Shown piece after piece: positions 30,846 through 40,900 of a stretch of DNA of 45,155 nt (position 1 is its first letter; every line of letters starts with the position of its first letter). The notes below the pieces were generated by a model that worked only from the letters and a program-made list of their open reading frames with translations, did not search any database and was not told where the DNA came from. The stretch spans positions 1 to 45,155 of IMG/VR virus record IMGVR_UViG_3300044630_001916. The stretch is one strand, 5' to 3'. The position numbers and the translations under genes are program-made. Source of the stretch: a virus.

Positions 30846-32735
30846 TTAGTCTTGAACATTCTTTAAAATTTCTGCGACTCTCTGTAAAAACATCTCCTCA
30901 CGACAGAACTCAGCTATTTGTTCAAAATATCCTGATACACTAAATCCATTTAATTTACCTTCTTTTACCTTCTTCCAAGTATCTTCGTTTCTTACTTTCA
31001 TAGAAACAAACCAAGTACCTATAGGTAAATCCTGATAACCATATATATTGGATTTATCTTCCTCACTCTCTTTTATCCAACTTTCAATAACATATACATC
31101 TGATACGGCTTTACCGTTATGCATCTCATCGTTATTGTCAATATATTTGTTTCTCATATATTTTTCAGCAATCATCTTAATTGTTGAAGCACTGAAAAAT
31201 ACATAGTATGGATTACCTAATCCATCTTTACGGAATATCTTTAAGTCAGGAATCATAGCAGGACCAACGACAATTTTCTTCTCATCATCGGTTTGGAACT
31301 TTTGTTTTGACATACTCTTTCTTCTGATACTTTCTAATTTACCTGAGGCCCATTCTACACCTGTTGTTCCACCCCATCCTAACCAAGCTACATATCCTGC
31401 ATCTTTCCAAGGTGTTGATTCAAATTCAGGTGCCACATCTGCATTCCTTCTATGTCTTGCAAACGCAGCCATTCTTGCAATAGTTTGTTCTGAAATGTTT
31501 TCACCACTACATAATTGATTAGCACGTGTCCATCCCACTCTTGTCATTCCCTTAACCTCATCACCGTGTTCGTCTCTCCATCTTAATACCTTACAAGCGT
31601 TGTTCTTTGCCGCTTCAGGATAATCGTTATATGTTTCAAATGAAATAGATTTTTCAATTGTTTCACCTGATACTTGGTCCACATAAGATGGTAAACCAGT
31701 AACATCATATCCTAATTCTTCTTTAACATAACTCTTAATCTTTTCAATATGTCCATCCATAAATGATACATCGTGTATCATTCCTACTTCTTCATCAATC
31801 TCGTGTATAATATCTTTAAAGTCTTCTGCGAGAATATATGCTTCCATAAATTGGTCAGGTGTTGCAACCTCTGCTTTGATAATCTCTTCTTCCATTCTGA
31901 AAACATTATCAGCAACTTGTGCTGCACTTCTAACCATTCCCACGACTTCTTCATCCATTTCCATAGATGTTAGGTGTTTGAACAATTCAATTGCAACAGG
32001 ACACATATGGAAATATTTTGGTTTAAAACCAAATATGTTTATCTCTTCAAACTTTTCTTTGGAAAATGATGGATGTGATGTTCTTGTGTCAGGTTGACCA
32101 TATCCCAATACATCCAATGTTGGTTCCATATCAGTTGGAAATACTCCTCCTTCTCCTAATACTTTTCCTTTGTTTACAGACGCCTTGTTTACAATAGTAG
32201 TGTCTTTCTTATATAATATTTTACTCCAAGAATGACGACAGTTATATCCACCTCTCCATACTAATGCAGAGTCTCCTTCATCATTGGTTAATCTATCCAT
32301 ATCTTCAATACGAAATACCATATTACGATTGATTAGACTTTTACAGAATTGTCTTGTAGTATCTTCGATAGCACGTTGACCTGAAGCTTCAGGATTTAAT
32401 ACGTACTTATATCTAATCAAATATTCATCTGTGTTCCATTCTGATTGTGCGTTTGGATAAGTATCAAAGAACTTCTCTACATTGAAATTTCCAACAGAAT
32501 GAACTTTATATCCACTTTCCAATAATTCGTTTTCAGATTGTCCGTATTGTTCTAATTTCATCAAATATTTCTCATCTTCACCGTCAGGAATATGAAATTC
32601 ATATTGTTTTTCTTTATTGAAAAACATCCAATTTACCTCTATGGCTGGTTCATCAACAAGTGATATACTATCAATACCTGATAGTTCATCTTCATCATCA
32701 ATTTTTAGTTCGTATATTTTTTCGTTCTTTATCAT
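30846..32735 (-). CDS. XkdF-like (S78-type) maturation protease fused to additional head domains
   Basis: A 629-residue multi-domain protein. The N-terminus (DELSGIDSISLVDEPAIEVN) is a typical start of prohead protease genes. Residues ~100-200 hold a Cys/His-containing domain (TRQFCKSLINRNMVFRIEDM, GGYNCRHSW). Residues ~370-470 form a domain with YPEAAKNNACKVLRWRDEHG, TRVGWTRANQL and YVAWLGWGGTTGVEW. From ~487 comes a complete XkdF/Peptidase_S78_2-like domain (VVGPAMIPDLKIFRKDG, VYVIESWIKESEEDKS, GTWFVSMKV, GFSVSGYF); catalytic candidates are His ~539 and Ser ~599 or 601. It would process scaffold and capsid. The extra domains and large size are unusual compared with simple proteases of ~200-250 aa. 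Confidence 0.8.
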   Translation of the reverse strand: MIKNEKIYELKIDDEDELSGIDSISLVDEPAIEVNWMFFNKEKQYEFHIPDGEDEKYLMKLEQYGQSENELLESGYKVHSVGNFNVEKFFDTYPNAQSEWNTDEYLIRYKYVLNPEASGQRAIEDTTRQFCKSLINRNMVFRIEDMDRLTNDEGDSALVWRGGYNCRHSWSKILYKKDTTIVNKASVNKGKVLGEGGVFPTDMEPTLDVLGYGQPDTRTSHPSFSKEKFEEINIFGFKPKYFHMCPVAIELFKHLTSMEMDEEVVGMVRSAAQVADNVFRMEEEIIKAEVATPDQFMEAYILAEDFKDIIHEIDEEVGMIHDVSFMDGHIEKIKSYVKEELGYDVTGLPSYVDQVSGETIEKSISFETYNDYPEAAKNNACKVLRWRDEHGDEVKGMTRVGWTRANQLCSGENISEQTIARMAAFARHRRNADVAPEFESTPWKDAGYVAWLGWGGTTGVEWASGKLESIRRKSMSKQKFQTDDEKKIVVGPAMIPDLKIFRKDGLGNPYYVFFSASTIKMIAEKYMRNKYIDNNDEMHNGKAVSDVYVIESWIKESEEDKSNIYGYQDLPIGTWFVSMKVRNEDTWKKVKEGKLNGFSVSGYFEQIAEFCREEMFLQRVAEILKNVQD

Positions 32736-32757
32736 ATATGTAAATATAAAAAATTAG

Positions 32758-32886
32758 TTATCGGCCCTGTCCGCGATACTTTTTAGGTTTCTGAGACTTA
32801 GGTCCGTATGACTTTTTACCATTTGGTTGAGATTTTCTCTTACCAAAAGATACTTTTCTGTTTTCACTTTTTGAAGATTTTTTCAT
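32758..32886 (-). CDS. Very small basic protein
   Basis: A 42-residue open frame from the ATG at 32886 to a TAA at 32758, filling the gap between tape measure and protease genes with 2 nt spacing to the former. It is almost entirely Lys/Arg/Ser/Gly (MKKSSKSENRKVSFGKRKS..., ending KKYRGQGR), resembling DNA- or RNA-binding basic tails. No family can be assigned at this length. Spacing and composition make it a likely real gene. Confidence 0.5.
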   Translation of the reverse strand: MKKSSKSENRKVSFGKRKSQPNGKKSYGPKSQKPKKYRGQGR

Positions 32887-32888
32887 AA

Positions 32889-35264
32889 TTAAAGGGTTGA
32901 TAGGTCTTTCAATCGAGCTTGTTTTTCAACCTCGGTTGTTAGTTCATTTGAAACCACATAGGTTTTCATTATTATAGGTTGTTGAGTTGCTGCAGGATTA
33001 TCGGTTATTGGATTATCAGGTCTTGCTCCACCTGTTGCACCAGTTGAAAAGGATGTTCCACCACCAGCTTGATTTAGAGCTGATAATAACGGTGCAAACA
33101 TTGTTACTGCACCTCTTGTCATTACCGCCTCACCACCTTCAGCATTAATTAACACACCACCTTGTGCGTGTCTTGGTCCTTTAATCATTCCGCCTTCTTC
33201 ATAGTTTCTACCTAAATTAGCGGCTGATGCTCCACTACCTCCACCTGAACTTCCACCACCTTCAAATTGAGTTTCTTTAATTTTTTTAATTTGAGCACCT
33301 GTTTGTAAAATAACTGCTCCAATTCTTAAACCTTTTAATATACCATCTAAGATAACATTACCCGTAGGTGGTGCTGCTAATACATTTATAATTGCAGATG
33401 CTCCACCTATTATTGCGGATGCAATTTGTAATTTCTTTCTTTTTTCAAATGCTTCTTTACTTGTCTTTGCTTCCTCATCATATAGACTTGCCAAACCTGA
33501 TGCAATTTGACCAACAGTATCAATCATTTGTGATACTTGCATTGCAATTGCTTGAACTTCTTGTCTTCTTAAATCTTCATTTAACTTTGCATATTTTTGT
33601 CTAATTGCAAGTTTCATTTCTTCAGTAAGAGTAACATCAGCAAGTTCTCTTTCCTCAGATGCTTTTAATATTTCTCTCTGATTGTCATAGAACTGTTGTG
33701 TTCCCTGTCTTAATGCTTCACCCTTAATTTGAAGGAATCTGAGTTCGTCATCAAGTTTCTTAAGTCTCTTATCTTGGTCTTCTTTAGTCTTATCATCATC
33801 AATCTTTTTCTCAGCAGCGGCTAAAGCCATTTGAAGATTTATAATTGCTTGATTATATTGTTCTTGACTTATTTTCTTATCTTCCAAAGCTTTATCTAAA
33901 TCTGCTTTGGTATTGTCATAACCTTTTTTAAGTTCAGCTTTTTCTCTTTCTTGTTGATTTTGAATAGCCGTAATTCTAATGTCTTCTAATTTATCAGCCC
34001 ATTCTTTAGCTGATTTTGCATCTTCTTCACCTCTCTTATTATTTAGGTCATTTTGTTTAGCATTATATTTTGTTGCTATTTGGTCTAATATAAGTCTTTT
34101 CTTATCTTCAGATATTTGTAATTGTTTAATCTTATCTTCCTCAGCAAGTTTCTGATTTTCAAGTTCTTTATCTTCTCTTTTTCTTTGGTCTTGTATTGCA
34201 AGTACGGCATTCTCTCTTTGTAAATCTAATAAAGCTTCGTTAGCTGCTTTATTATCTTGTGCAATCTTTTCTTGTTTTTGTTTGTTGGCATCAATAGATT
34301 TTTGACCTGCAGCTTTTTGGTCTGCAAGTTCTGCAGCTTGTGCATTTCTACCTGTTACAATATAGTTTGAATATGCGTCTTTTCTTGCTTCTTCTTTCTT
34401 TGCAAGGTCGTCTCCTAATTTTTTTAAGTCTTCTGCACTTGCTTTTCCTAAATTAGCGTTATAAAGTTTTCTTGATTGTTCTTCCGCATCAAATGCATCG
34501 GAATAATCTTTATAAGCCATATCAATCTGTGCCTTCCTAATGTCAGCTTCAGATTTACCTTGTGCTTTCATTAAAGCAAGGGTTTCAGCGTTTCTACGTT
34601 TTGCAGCTTTTTGATTTAAATCTAATAATTGATTTTGACTCTCAAGTTCTCTATTTAATCTTGCTGATGCTTCTGCAGCCTCATCTTCACCTGTTGCTAA
34701 ATCATATAAAGCTGAAGCCGCTAAACCCAATAGGACAATCAAAGCACCTATACCTGTTGCGGTAAGTGCTGCCGCAAACGCCCTAGCACCTGCAGCCGCT
34801 GCGGCTTCACCTGCACCAACAGCAACAAATGACTTAGCCAATGCGTTGTTTAAAACTGTATATACTTTGGTAATACCTGTAGCCTTACCAATATTGCTTG
34901 CAATATCCTTAAAGTCGTTTAAGGTTTCACCTAATTGGAATTTAAGGTCTTTTAAGTTAAATGATGAGAATAATTTCAAACTACTAATTGCACCATCAAC
35001 TTGACCAGCAAATGCACCGACAGGACCAGGTAGTAATGATAAACTACCAAATAAGTCTCTTGACTTAGCGGTAGTAGTTTCCATTCTATCCCTTACATCA
35101 CCCAATTTAGTTGATAGTAACTCAAATTCCTTTGTACCTTCTTTGGTTCTATTGAGTTCCTTTGTTAACTCTCTAAACTGTTGTTTGAGGTTCATTGTAG
35201 CATCAATTGCTACATCTATTGGTTTACCATCAACATCTAATATAATTTGTATTTTCTTAGCCAT
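32889..35264 (-). CDS. Tape measure protein, module B (complete)
   Basis: A complete 791-residue protein. The N-terminal segment MAKKIQIILDVDGKP is followed by a helical region, an Ala-rich hydrophobic stretch at ~161-190 (possibly a membrane-penetrating segment), a very long charged coiled coil to ~590, a second hydrophobic stretch at ~625-675, and a Gly/Ser-rich tail with NLGRNYEEGGMIKGP. At the usual ~0.15 nm per residue for tape measures the tail would be near 120 nm. It matches module A at both ends but not in the middle. It follows the 67-aa gene by 4 nt. Confidence 0.85.
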   Translation of the reverse strand: MAKKIQIILDVDGKPIDVAIDATMNLKQQFRELTKELNRTKEGTKEFELLSTKLGDVRDRMETTTAKSRDLFGSLSLLPGPVGAFAGQVDGAISSLKLFSSFNLKDLKFQLGETLNDFKDIASNIGKATGITKVYTVLNNALAKSFVAVGAGEAAAAAGARAFAAALTATGIGALIVLLGLAASALYDLATGEDEAAEASARLNRELESQNQLLDLNQKAAKRRNAETLALMKAQGKSEADIRKAQIDMAYKDYSDAFDAEEQSRKLYNANLGKASAEDLKKLGDDLAKKEEARKDAYSNYIVTGRNAQAAELADQKAAGQKSIDANKQKQEKIAQDNKAANEALLDLQRENAVLAIQDQRKREDKELENQKLAEEDKIKQLQISEDKKRLILDQIATKYNAKQNDLNNKRGEEDAKSAKEWADKLEDIRITAIQNQQEREKAELKKGYDNTKADLDKALEDKKISQEQYNQAIINLQMALAAAEKKIDDDKTKEDQDKRLKKLDDELRFLQIKGEALRQGTQQFYDNQREILKASEERELADVTLTEEMKLAIRQKYAKLNEDLRRQEVQAIAMQVSQMIDTVGQIASGLASLYDEEAKTSKEAFEKRKKLQIASAIIGGASAIINVLAAPPTGNVILDGILKGLRIGAVILQTGAQIKKIKETQFEGGGSSGGGSGASAANLGRNYEEGGMIKGPRHAQGGVLINAEGGEAVMTRGAVTMFAPLLSALNQAGGGTSFSTGATGGARPDNPITDNPAATQQPIIMKTYVVSNELTTEVEKQARLKDLSTL

Positions 35265-35268
35265 AGCT

Positions 35269-35472
35269 TTACAGGTTTAAACTTTCAACCATTTCATTTA
35301 TAAAAGATTTATGTAATAATTCCTTATTACCTTTTAATGTAGATATTGAACTAAAATCCAATTTGGTATTTGAAAATTGTTCTTTAATATCTTGTGTCTT
35401 TTTGTTAAAGTCTGTTTGTGATATATTCTTTATATCAAGTTTTTCGTTATCTAAATAAATTTCTATATTCAT
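35269..35472 (-). CDS. Small protein upstream of tape measure (module B)
   Basis: A 67-residue protein (MNIEIYLDNEKLDIKNISQT...), the counterpart of the 51-aa gene of module A. The two share the C-terminal LKGNKELLHKSF / LKGNKKLLGDLF but differ at the N-terminus, where this copy is longer and strand-like. Its place before the tape measure is conserved in both modules, suggesting a role in tail assembly, though no motif confirms it. Confidence 0.55.
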   Translation of the reverse strand: MNIEIYLDNEKLDIKNISQTDFNKKTQDIKEQFSNTKLDFSSISTLKGNKELLHKSFINEMVESLNL

Positions 35473-35488
35473 ATTTTTAATATTTTAA

Positions 35489-36373
35489 TTACAATGGGAT
35501 ACAACTTCCTCCTGAACAAACATAGATTCCAAGTATCTCACCAGTACCATCAATATCCGCAATTCTGAATGGACCTGTGTCTGTATCTGTACTTACGTTT
35601 GAATATGCTAAATATCCACTTTGACCTGAGTAACCATATATAAAGTCACCGATTGTTAATGACGCATAAGCCTCACTTGATGTATCTACAGTTTGTATTA
35701 AATAATTTGTTTCACCACAATAATCTGCACAAGTAGCTCTAATTGCTCCGTGTGTGTATATTGAGAAACCTGTTGGTGTAGGACTTGGTGTTGGAGTTAT
35801 AGTTGGACCACCAGGCGTTGGAGTTGGTGTAGATGTGGGTGTTGGTGTAGGTGTAGAAGTCGGTGTAGGTGTTGGTGTTGGAGTTGGAGTTGGCGTTGGT
35901 ACAATAATTGATAATGTAACACATATTGGATATACACATTTTTTTCCAATCATTCTAACTTCAAAGTAATATGTACCATCTGTAAAACCAGTAAGTCCCA
36001 AATCAGATGGTAATGCTGTAAAATTTTCATTAATTGTTATATATGTGTTTGTCAGACCTGTTGATGTTATGTTATGAACTAATCTCCAAGGTCTAAAATA
36101 AGATTGACTTGGACCCATCATATGAATAGACGCTACACTCAAAAATCCACCATCAATATCAACGTAAGGTTGAGCATTATTTAATGACCAATCTCCCTGT
36201 ATATTAAAGGTAATTCCCGTTGAAGATATTGTTGTAGCACTGAAAACTGTCACATTTCCTGATACACAATTGTCATTAATATTGTGTATTATCTCCAAAT
36301 CATATTCTGCAGTAAAATTATTTGGATAAACAAAATCCAAATTATTTATCTGTGGTATATATTTTCTACTCAT
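35489..36373 (-). CDS. Tail-tip adhesin with Pro-Thr linker and Cys-rich C-terminal domain, module B
   Basis: A 294-residue protein. Residues 1 to ~157 match the complete 158-aa protein of module A. A long Pro-Thr(-Ser/Gly) linker follows (~160-198), then a C-terminal domain of ~95 residues with Cys pairs (ATCADYCGETNYLIQ, YVCSGGSCIPL). That domain resembles in layout the small Cys domain inside the module A 955-aa adhesin (short Cys-flanked beta unit after a Pro-Thr linker). It is probably an exposed binding domain. The comparison with module A shows that linker and head were added or lost as a unit. Confidence 0.7.
   Translation of the reverse strand: MSRKYIPQINNLDFVYPNNFTAEYDLEIIHNINDNCVSGNVTVFSATTISSTGITFNIQGDWSLNNAQPYVDIDGGFLSVASIHMMGPSQSYFRPWRLVHNITSTGLTNTYITINENFTALPSDLGLTGFTDGTYYFEVRMIGKKCVYPICVTLSIIVPTPTPTPTPTPTPTSTPTPTPTSTPTPTPGGPTITPTPSPTPTGFSIYTHGAIRATCADYCGETNYLIQTVDTSSEAYASLTIGDFIYGYSGQSGYLAYSNVSTDTDTGPFRIADIDGTGEILGIYVCSGGSCIPL
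35780..35898. repeat. Longest Pro-Thr linker repeat (294-aa adhesin)
   Basis: About 119 nt of GT-rich tandem repeat coding PTPTPTPTPTPTPTSTPTP and similar on the minus strand. It is the same repeat type as the tracts at 3432, 3750, 4996, 11400 and 44290. On the plus strand it gives a Val-Gly frame that is not a gene. Confidence 0.85.
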
Positions 36374-36406
36374 ATTATTAAATATAAATTAATTTTAAAT
36401 CAATTA

Positions 36407-37921
36407 TCAACATAAAAACGGTGTTCCGTTATTTCTTATCTTCATTATATTTTGACTGATTGTGGTGAGATTATAATAAAAAATAAAAGTACCACCAACA
36501 TATAAAGAACCTGTTTTAGTTAGAGTTAATGCTCTCGGTTGACCTGGTATTGTTATGTTTATTGTACCAAATCCATTACCGTCACTAAATGTACTATCTG
36601 CCGTACCATCAGAGTTTAATCTAGTTAAAGATGGTACTGTTACACCTGAATAAACTAAACTTGTACCACATATATAAGTTCTATCTAAATGGTCTACTAA
36701 TATATCAGCCACTTGTTTATACAAGGTAGGTGAAAGTGATAATGCGGTATTTGGAAAAGATGTATCCAAAGAACCATCAGGATTAAGACGAACTAATTTT
36801 TTATTAGTATCACCATTATATCCACCAGAATCGTTATAAAACATTATTTTACCATCTGATAAAATCTCAACTTCCCATCCATCAACATTTGTACTAGTAT
36901 TTCTAATAAAAGAAGTATCTAAAGAACCATCAGGATTTAATCTTATAAGACCTGGAGAATTTAATGTAACACCATTATAAGTATTAAATGTACCACCAGC
37001 CACTAATATTTTACCGTCAGGTTGAATGCATATATCTCTAACAATTGCGTTTGTTGTAAATCCAGTACCGAATTGATTAAATGTTGTATCTATTGTACCG
37101 TTTGGATTTAATCTTACAATAGCGGTTTTTGTTGATGTTTGACCAGCAGAAGTATATGTACTAAATCCTCCTGAGAATAATATCTTACCATCAGATTGTA
37201 TTTCAATAACCTCTTCTTCACTTGATATTTGTATATTAAAACTACCAATATTAAATGTAGTATCTAATTGACCATTTGATTTAATCTTACCTACTCTAAA
37301 TGATTGTATCCTTGCGATAATATCACCATCAGGTAATAATTTCATATCACCCACACCAAAACCTGATGTTGCTTGTGTATAATTAAAAGTAGTATCTAAT
37401 GTACCGTCAGCATTTAATCTACATATATTATTTACACTAGTTCCACTATATTGGGTAAATATACCACTACAAAGTATTTTACCATCAGGTTGCGCTTCAA
37501 CATCATATACTTGACCATTGAAGGCCACGGCGTTATTTGGGAAACAACCATCAGTATAACATTCTATTTTATATTCAAAACCATATGCGTCAGGTCTTGT
37601 TGTTGCGGTAAAACTATAACTTGTTCCACCTGATACAACAATATCTTCACCAATATATGTTTGTTTAACACCATTATCACCACTTACATCATCTGTGGTG
37701 TAATCTATTCTATTAACAAGAATTCTACTAGAAAGTTGAGGACTTGGTGTTGCTGATAATGTAATGCTACAAACCTCACCTGTATTGATTGGTGTAGTAT
37801 ATATTCTACTACTATCAATAAATCTAATGTATCTTTCTTGTCCTGCAACATTAATTGTTATTCCATCAAATCCTAAATCATTAATAGCTTCATCAAATGT
37901 TAATAATACCGAACCTCTCAT
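36407..37921 (-). CDS. Delta-60 propeller tail adhesin, module B (short form)
   Basis: A 504-residue protein. Residues 1 to ~130 (MRGSVLLTFDEAINDLG..., with FTATTRPDAYGFEYK) match the anchoring domain of the 955-aa module A protein. Residues ~135-504 are delta-60 repeats: about six units of xxQPDGKILVAGxF / RLNPDGSLDTSF, expected to close into one beta-propeller. No Pro-Thr linker, Cys domain or BNR propeller follows. It is likely an exposed binding protein. The short form probably keeps attachment but has a different receptor range from the A form. Confidence 0.75.
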   Translation of the reverse strand: MRGSVLLTFDEAINDLGFDGITINVAGQERYIRFIDSSRIYTTPINTGEVCSITLSATPSPQLSSRILVNRIDYTTDDVSGDNGVKQTYIGEDIVVSGGTSYSFTATTRPDAYGFEYKIECYTDGCFPNNAVAFNGQVYDVEAQPDGKILCSGIFTQYSGTSVNNICRLNADGTLDTTFNYTQATSGFGVGDMKLLPDGDIIARIQSFRVGKIKSNGQLDTTFNIGSFNIQISSEEEVIEIQSDGKILFSGGFSTYTSAGQTSTKTAIVRLNPNGTIDTTFNQFGTGFTTNAIVRDICIQPDGKILVAGGTFNTYNGVTLNSPGLIRLNPDGSLDTSFIRNTSTNVDGWEVEILSDGKIMFYNDSGGYNGDTNKKLVRLNPDGSLDTSFPNTALSLSPTLYKQVADILVDHLDRTYICGTSLVYSGVTVPSLTRLNSDGTADSTFSDGNGFGTINITIPGQPRALTLTKTGSLYVGGTFIFYYNLTTISQNIMKIRNNGTPFLC

Positions 37922-37946
37922 ATATATGTATATATTTTAATTATTT

Positions 37947-40900
37947 TTATGGACAAGGACTTCCACAGTCCACAACGGTCCAATTTGCTAAATCAGCAAA
38001 TGGGAATGCATATCTTATTGATGAACATTGTGCACAATCAGGTATATCTTGATTACCTAAGCTACCAAAATAGGTATATACTGTACCTGATGCGGTGTCG
38101 TATTTAATCCAACCTGTATCAGTTACGTTTATCGTGATTCCTGAATTATATATTGAAGTGGGTGTTCCACCGCTTGGTGATGCTACTGTAATTCCATATG
38201 TTGATGCTGTTGATGTAAATCCTGAACATTGACTCCATAAATTAAGACCTGTAGAACCAGTAGTTAACCAATAACTTCTAAGTGCATAATTAATGTCATC
38301 GATATCATCCCAATCAATATTAGGGTCATCTGTGTATATATCACCTGTTGTATTATATGTATTTTCTGTTACTTCGTACATTCTAAATGGAAGATATTCA
38401 CCAAAATCAATTCTGAATGATGATGTTAATCCACTAACAGTACCTCCTAATAAACCAACATTATAATCATACCAGTTACTCACATAAAAATGTGATAAAT
38501 TCATTTTAGAATTTGTAAAATCTGTTTTAATCTTATAGATTGTTGCAGAGTCTGCACAATAAAAATATTGAAAATATCTTGTTGGATATATACTTGGGTT
38601 ATTATCAATTTGAATTAATTCTACTTTGGTTAATTCAGGATTGGTCATATTATAACCATCAATCTTATTCCAACTAAAATATTGTTCTTTAATTTTAATA
38701 ACATCTCTTGGACTTAAATTTCTAATATCACTTTGTTTCAACCAAAAATAACCATTTAAAAAACGCGTATTTGGATTATAAAGATTGTTAATTCTTTCTT
38801 CGTAAAACAAATTATACATATCTTGTTCCGTATATGCGTTGATACCATTAAAGGTTTCTACACCTACATCTGTTGGTTGTTCACTATTAAATAAGATACA
38901 TATACTATCGTTATTGATTTTATTATCATCAGAGTTTCCCAACGGCATTGTATTAGAAATTACTGGTGCATCAATTGAATTACCTTGACTTAGTCCATCA
39001 GAAGACATAATACTAAATGTATATGTTTGAAATAAGTAATTAGAATTATATACCGTAGAAACGTTATTCAAAAATGGTGACCTATTTCCTAAATAATAAA
39101 ATAATTTAGGTTTAGTTTTAATACCTTTATAAGTCCATTTTACTTTTTCTGACGACCCTGAATCATCTGGTGAGTTTGAACTAACGTAATTAATACCTAA
39201 TGGAATGCCTACGTTATTATCCCATTTCCTCATCACTTGTGGTGAGAATATGGTTTCAATCTTTTTTGTTTGTGATTTAAAATCTGTTTGATTAAACACA
39301 AAGTTCTGACCATATAAACGATTATTCCTATCTTTAAATTGTTTATTACCATCATCACCATCATCTTGGTCAGTTAATATTATTTCACTTTCAATCAAAT
39401 TCAATGCTGGCTGAACAGAAAAACCTTTATCATAAGATAATTTATCTGTCCAATCATATATTGAACCTGTACCAATATAATATTGATATGGTTCTATAAT
39501 AATTTGATTTGGAACTTCGGGGTCAGGAACAAATACTAAATTAAATTTCTTTGCAATTGATGATAGAAAATCAATTTGTTTTAATTGGTCATTAATGATT
39601 AAATTAAAATCAACAAATGACCCATCGAATATTGGATATGTACGAGGTGCATTACTAACAGAATATTCAAATATATTTGAGTTAGCAGGATTTAAACCAT
39701 AATTTTGTCTATATTCTAAAGCACATCCTGATGGGCACGGTACAAATCTATTACTAATCCAACTATATGTAGTACCTGTTGTACCTGCTGGTATTACTAA
39801 ATTAATTGCATATGGTTGAGTTCCACCTGAACAGGGAAAGAAAGCGTAATCTAAACAAACTGTATAAGGTTGTGTAGATGTTTCCGCTACACCTGTTTTA
39901 GAATTAACAACTCTAATTGTATAAGTTCTCGTTGTAATAATCTGTGGTGAACATACTACGCTTGGAGTATCAACAAATGTTTCAGTTAATGTAACTGATT
40001 GTGTATTACCTGAATATCTTGAAGGGTTAGTTGTATAACTAAATTTTGTTGTATCACTATTAAAATAACCATACATATACAATCCTTTCATCCAAGGTGT
40101 TTTCATAAACTCGGATTTGATTGTATAACCATAAGTTTTAAACAATAATTGAATTATAGACCACACATTTATTGACGGTTTTAATTGATTGTCTAATAAA
40201 CCTGTTCTTGGAGTATTACTTCTATATGGTTTTACACCAGCAGCATACATTGCACTTTCATTATTGAATGTTCCAATTGGTGCCGATGTTGTAAATAATC
40301 TTGTTTGACCAGTTACACTTGCATAAGTTGTACCACTTAATTGTACTGTATCTCCTGAATAATTATACCCATTATGTGTTATTGGGTACATATAAGTATT
40401 TGGATTTTCATCATAATTAAATCCTAAATCATTCCAACTACGGTATATTGAGAACAATTCAAAATTATGATTGAATAACATTGTTGGGTCACCATATGGT
40501 AAATCTTTTAATAGATTATTACCTATCTTACCAAACAAGTCAGAAATATTAGAAAATAAAGTTACATCATATTCTACTTTAGAATTTAACATACTTACTT
40601 TATTCAATTTCATATATCCTTCAAAATAGACTTCATCGTTAATCAAAACAGTTGATGGTACTCTTAATAAAGGATTGAAATATAATGTATCAACGTCTAC
40701 ATTAAAATAACTTTCAAAAAAGGCGTTGTTGTTTTTTGAACCAGGTAATTGTAATCCAATAGAAAAATCTGAATTACGTTTTGCAATATCTTGTAGTTCT
40801 GCAAAAGACTTGTTAATCTTAATTGGTATGTCTGTATATAAATCTAAATCTCGTGTTTCATAAACAACTGAAGTTGATTCATTTGGAACAAAATATAAAT

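Noticed and set aside
35754-35969. Plus-strand open frame rich in Val-Gly repeats (and similar ones at 11302-11517 and 44196-44393)
   Set aside because: It is the antisense reading of Pro-Thr linker DNA inside convincing minus-strand adhesin genes.
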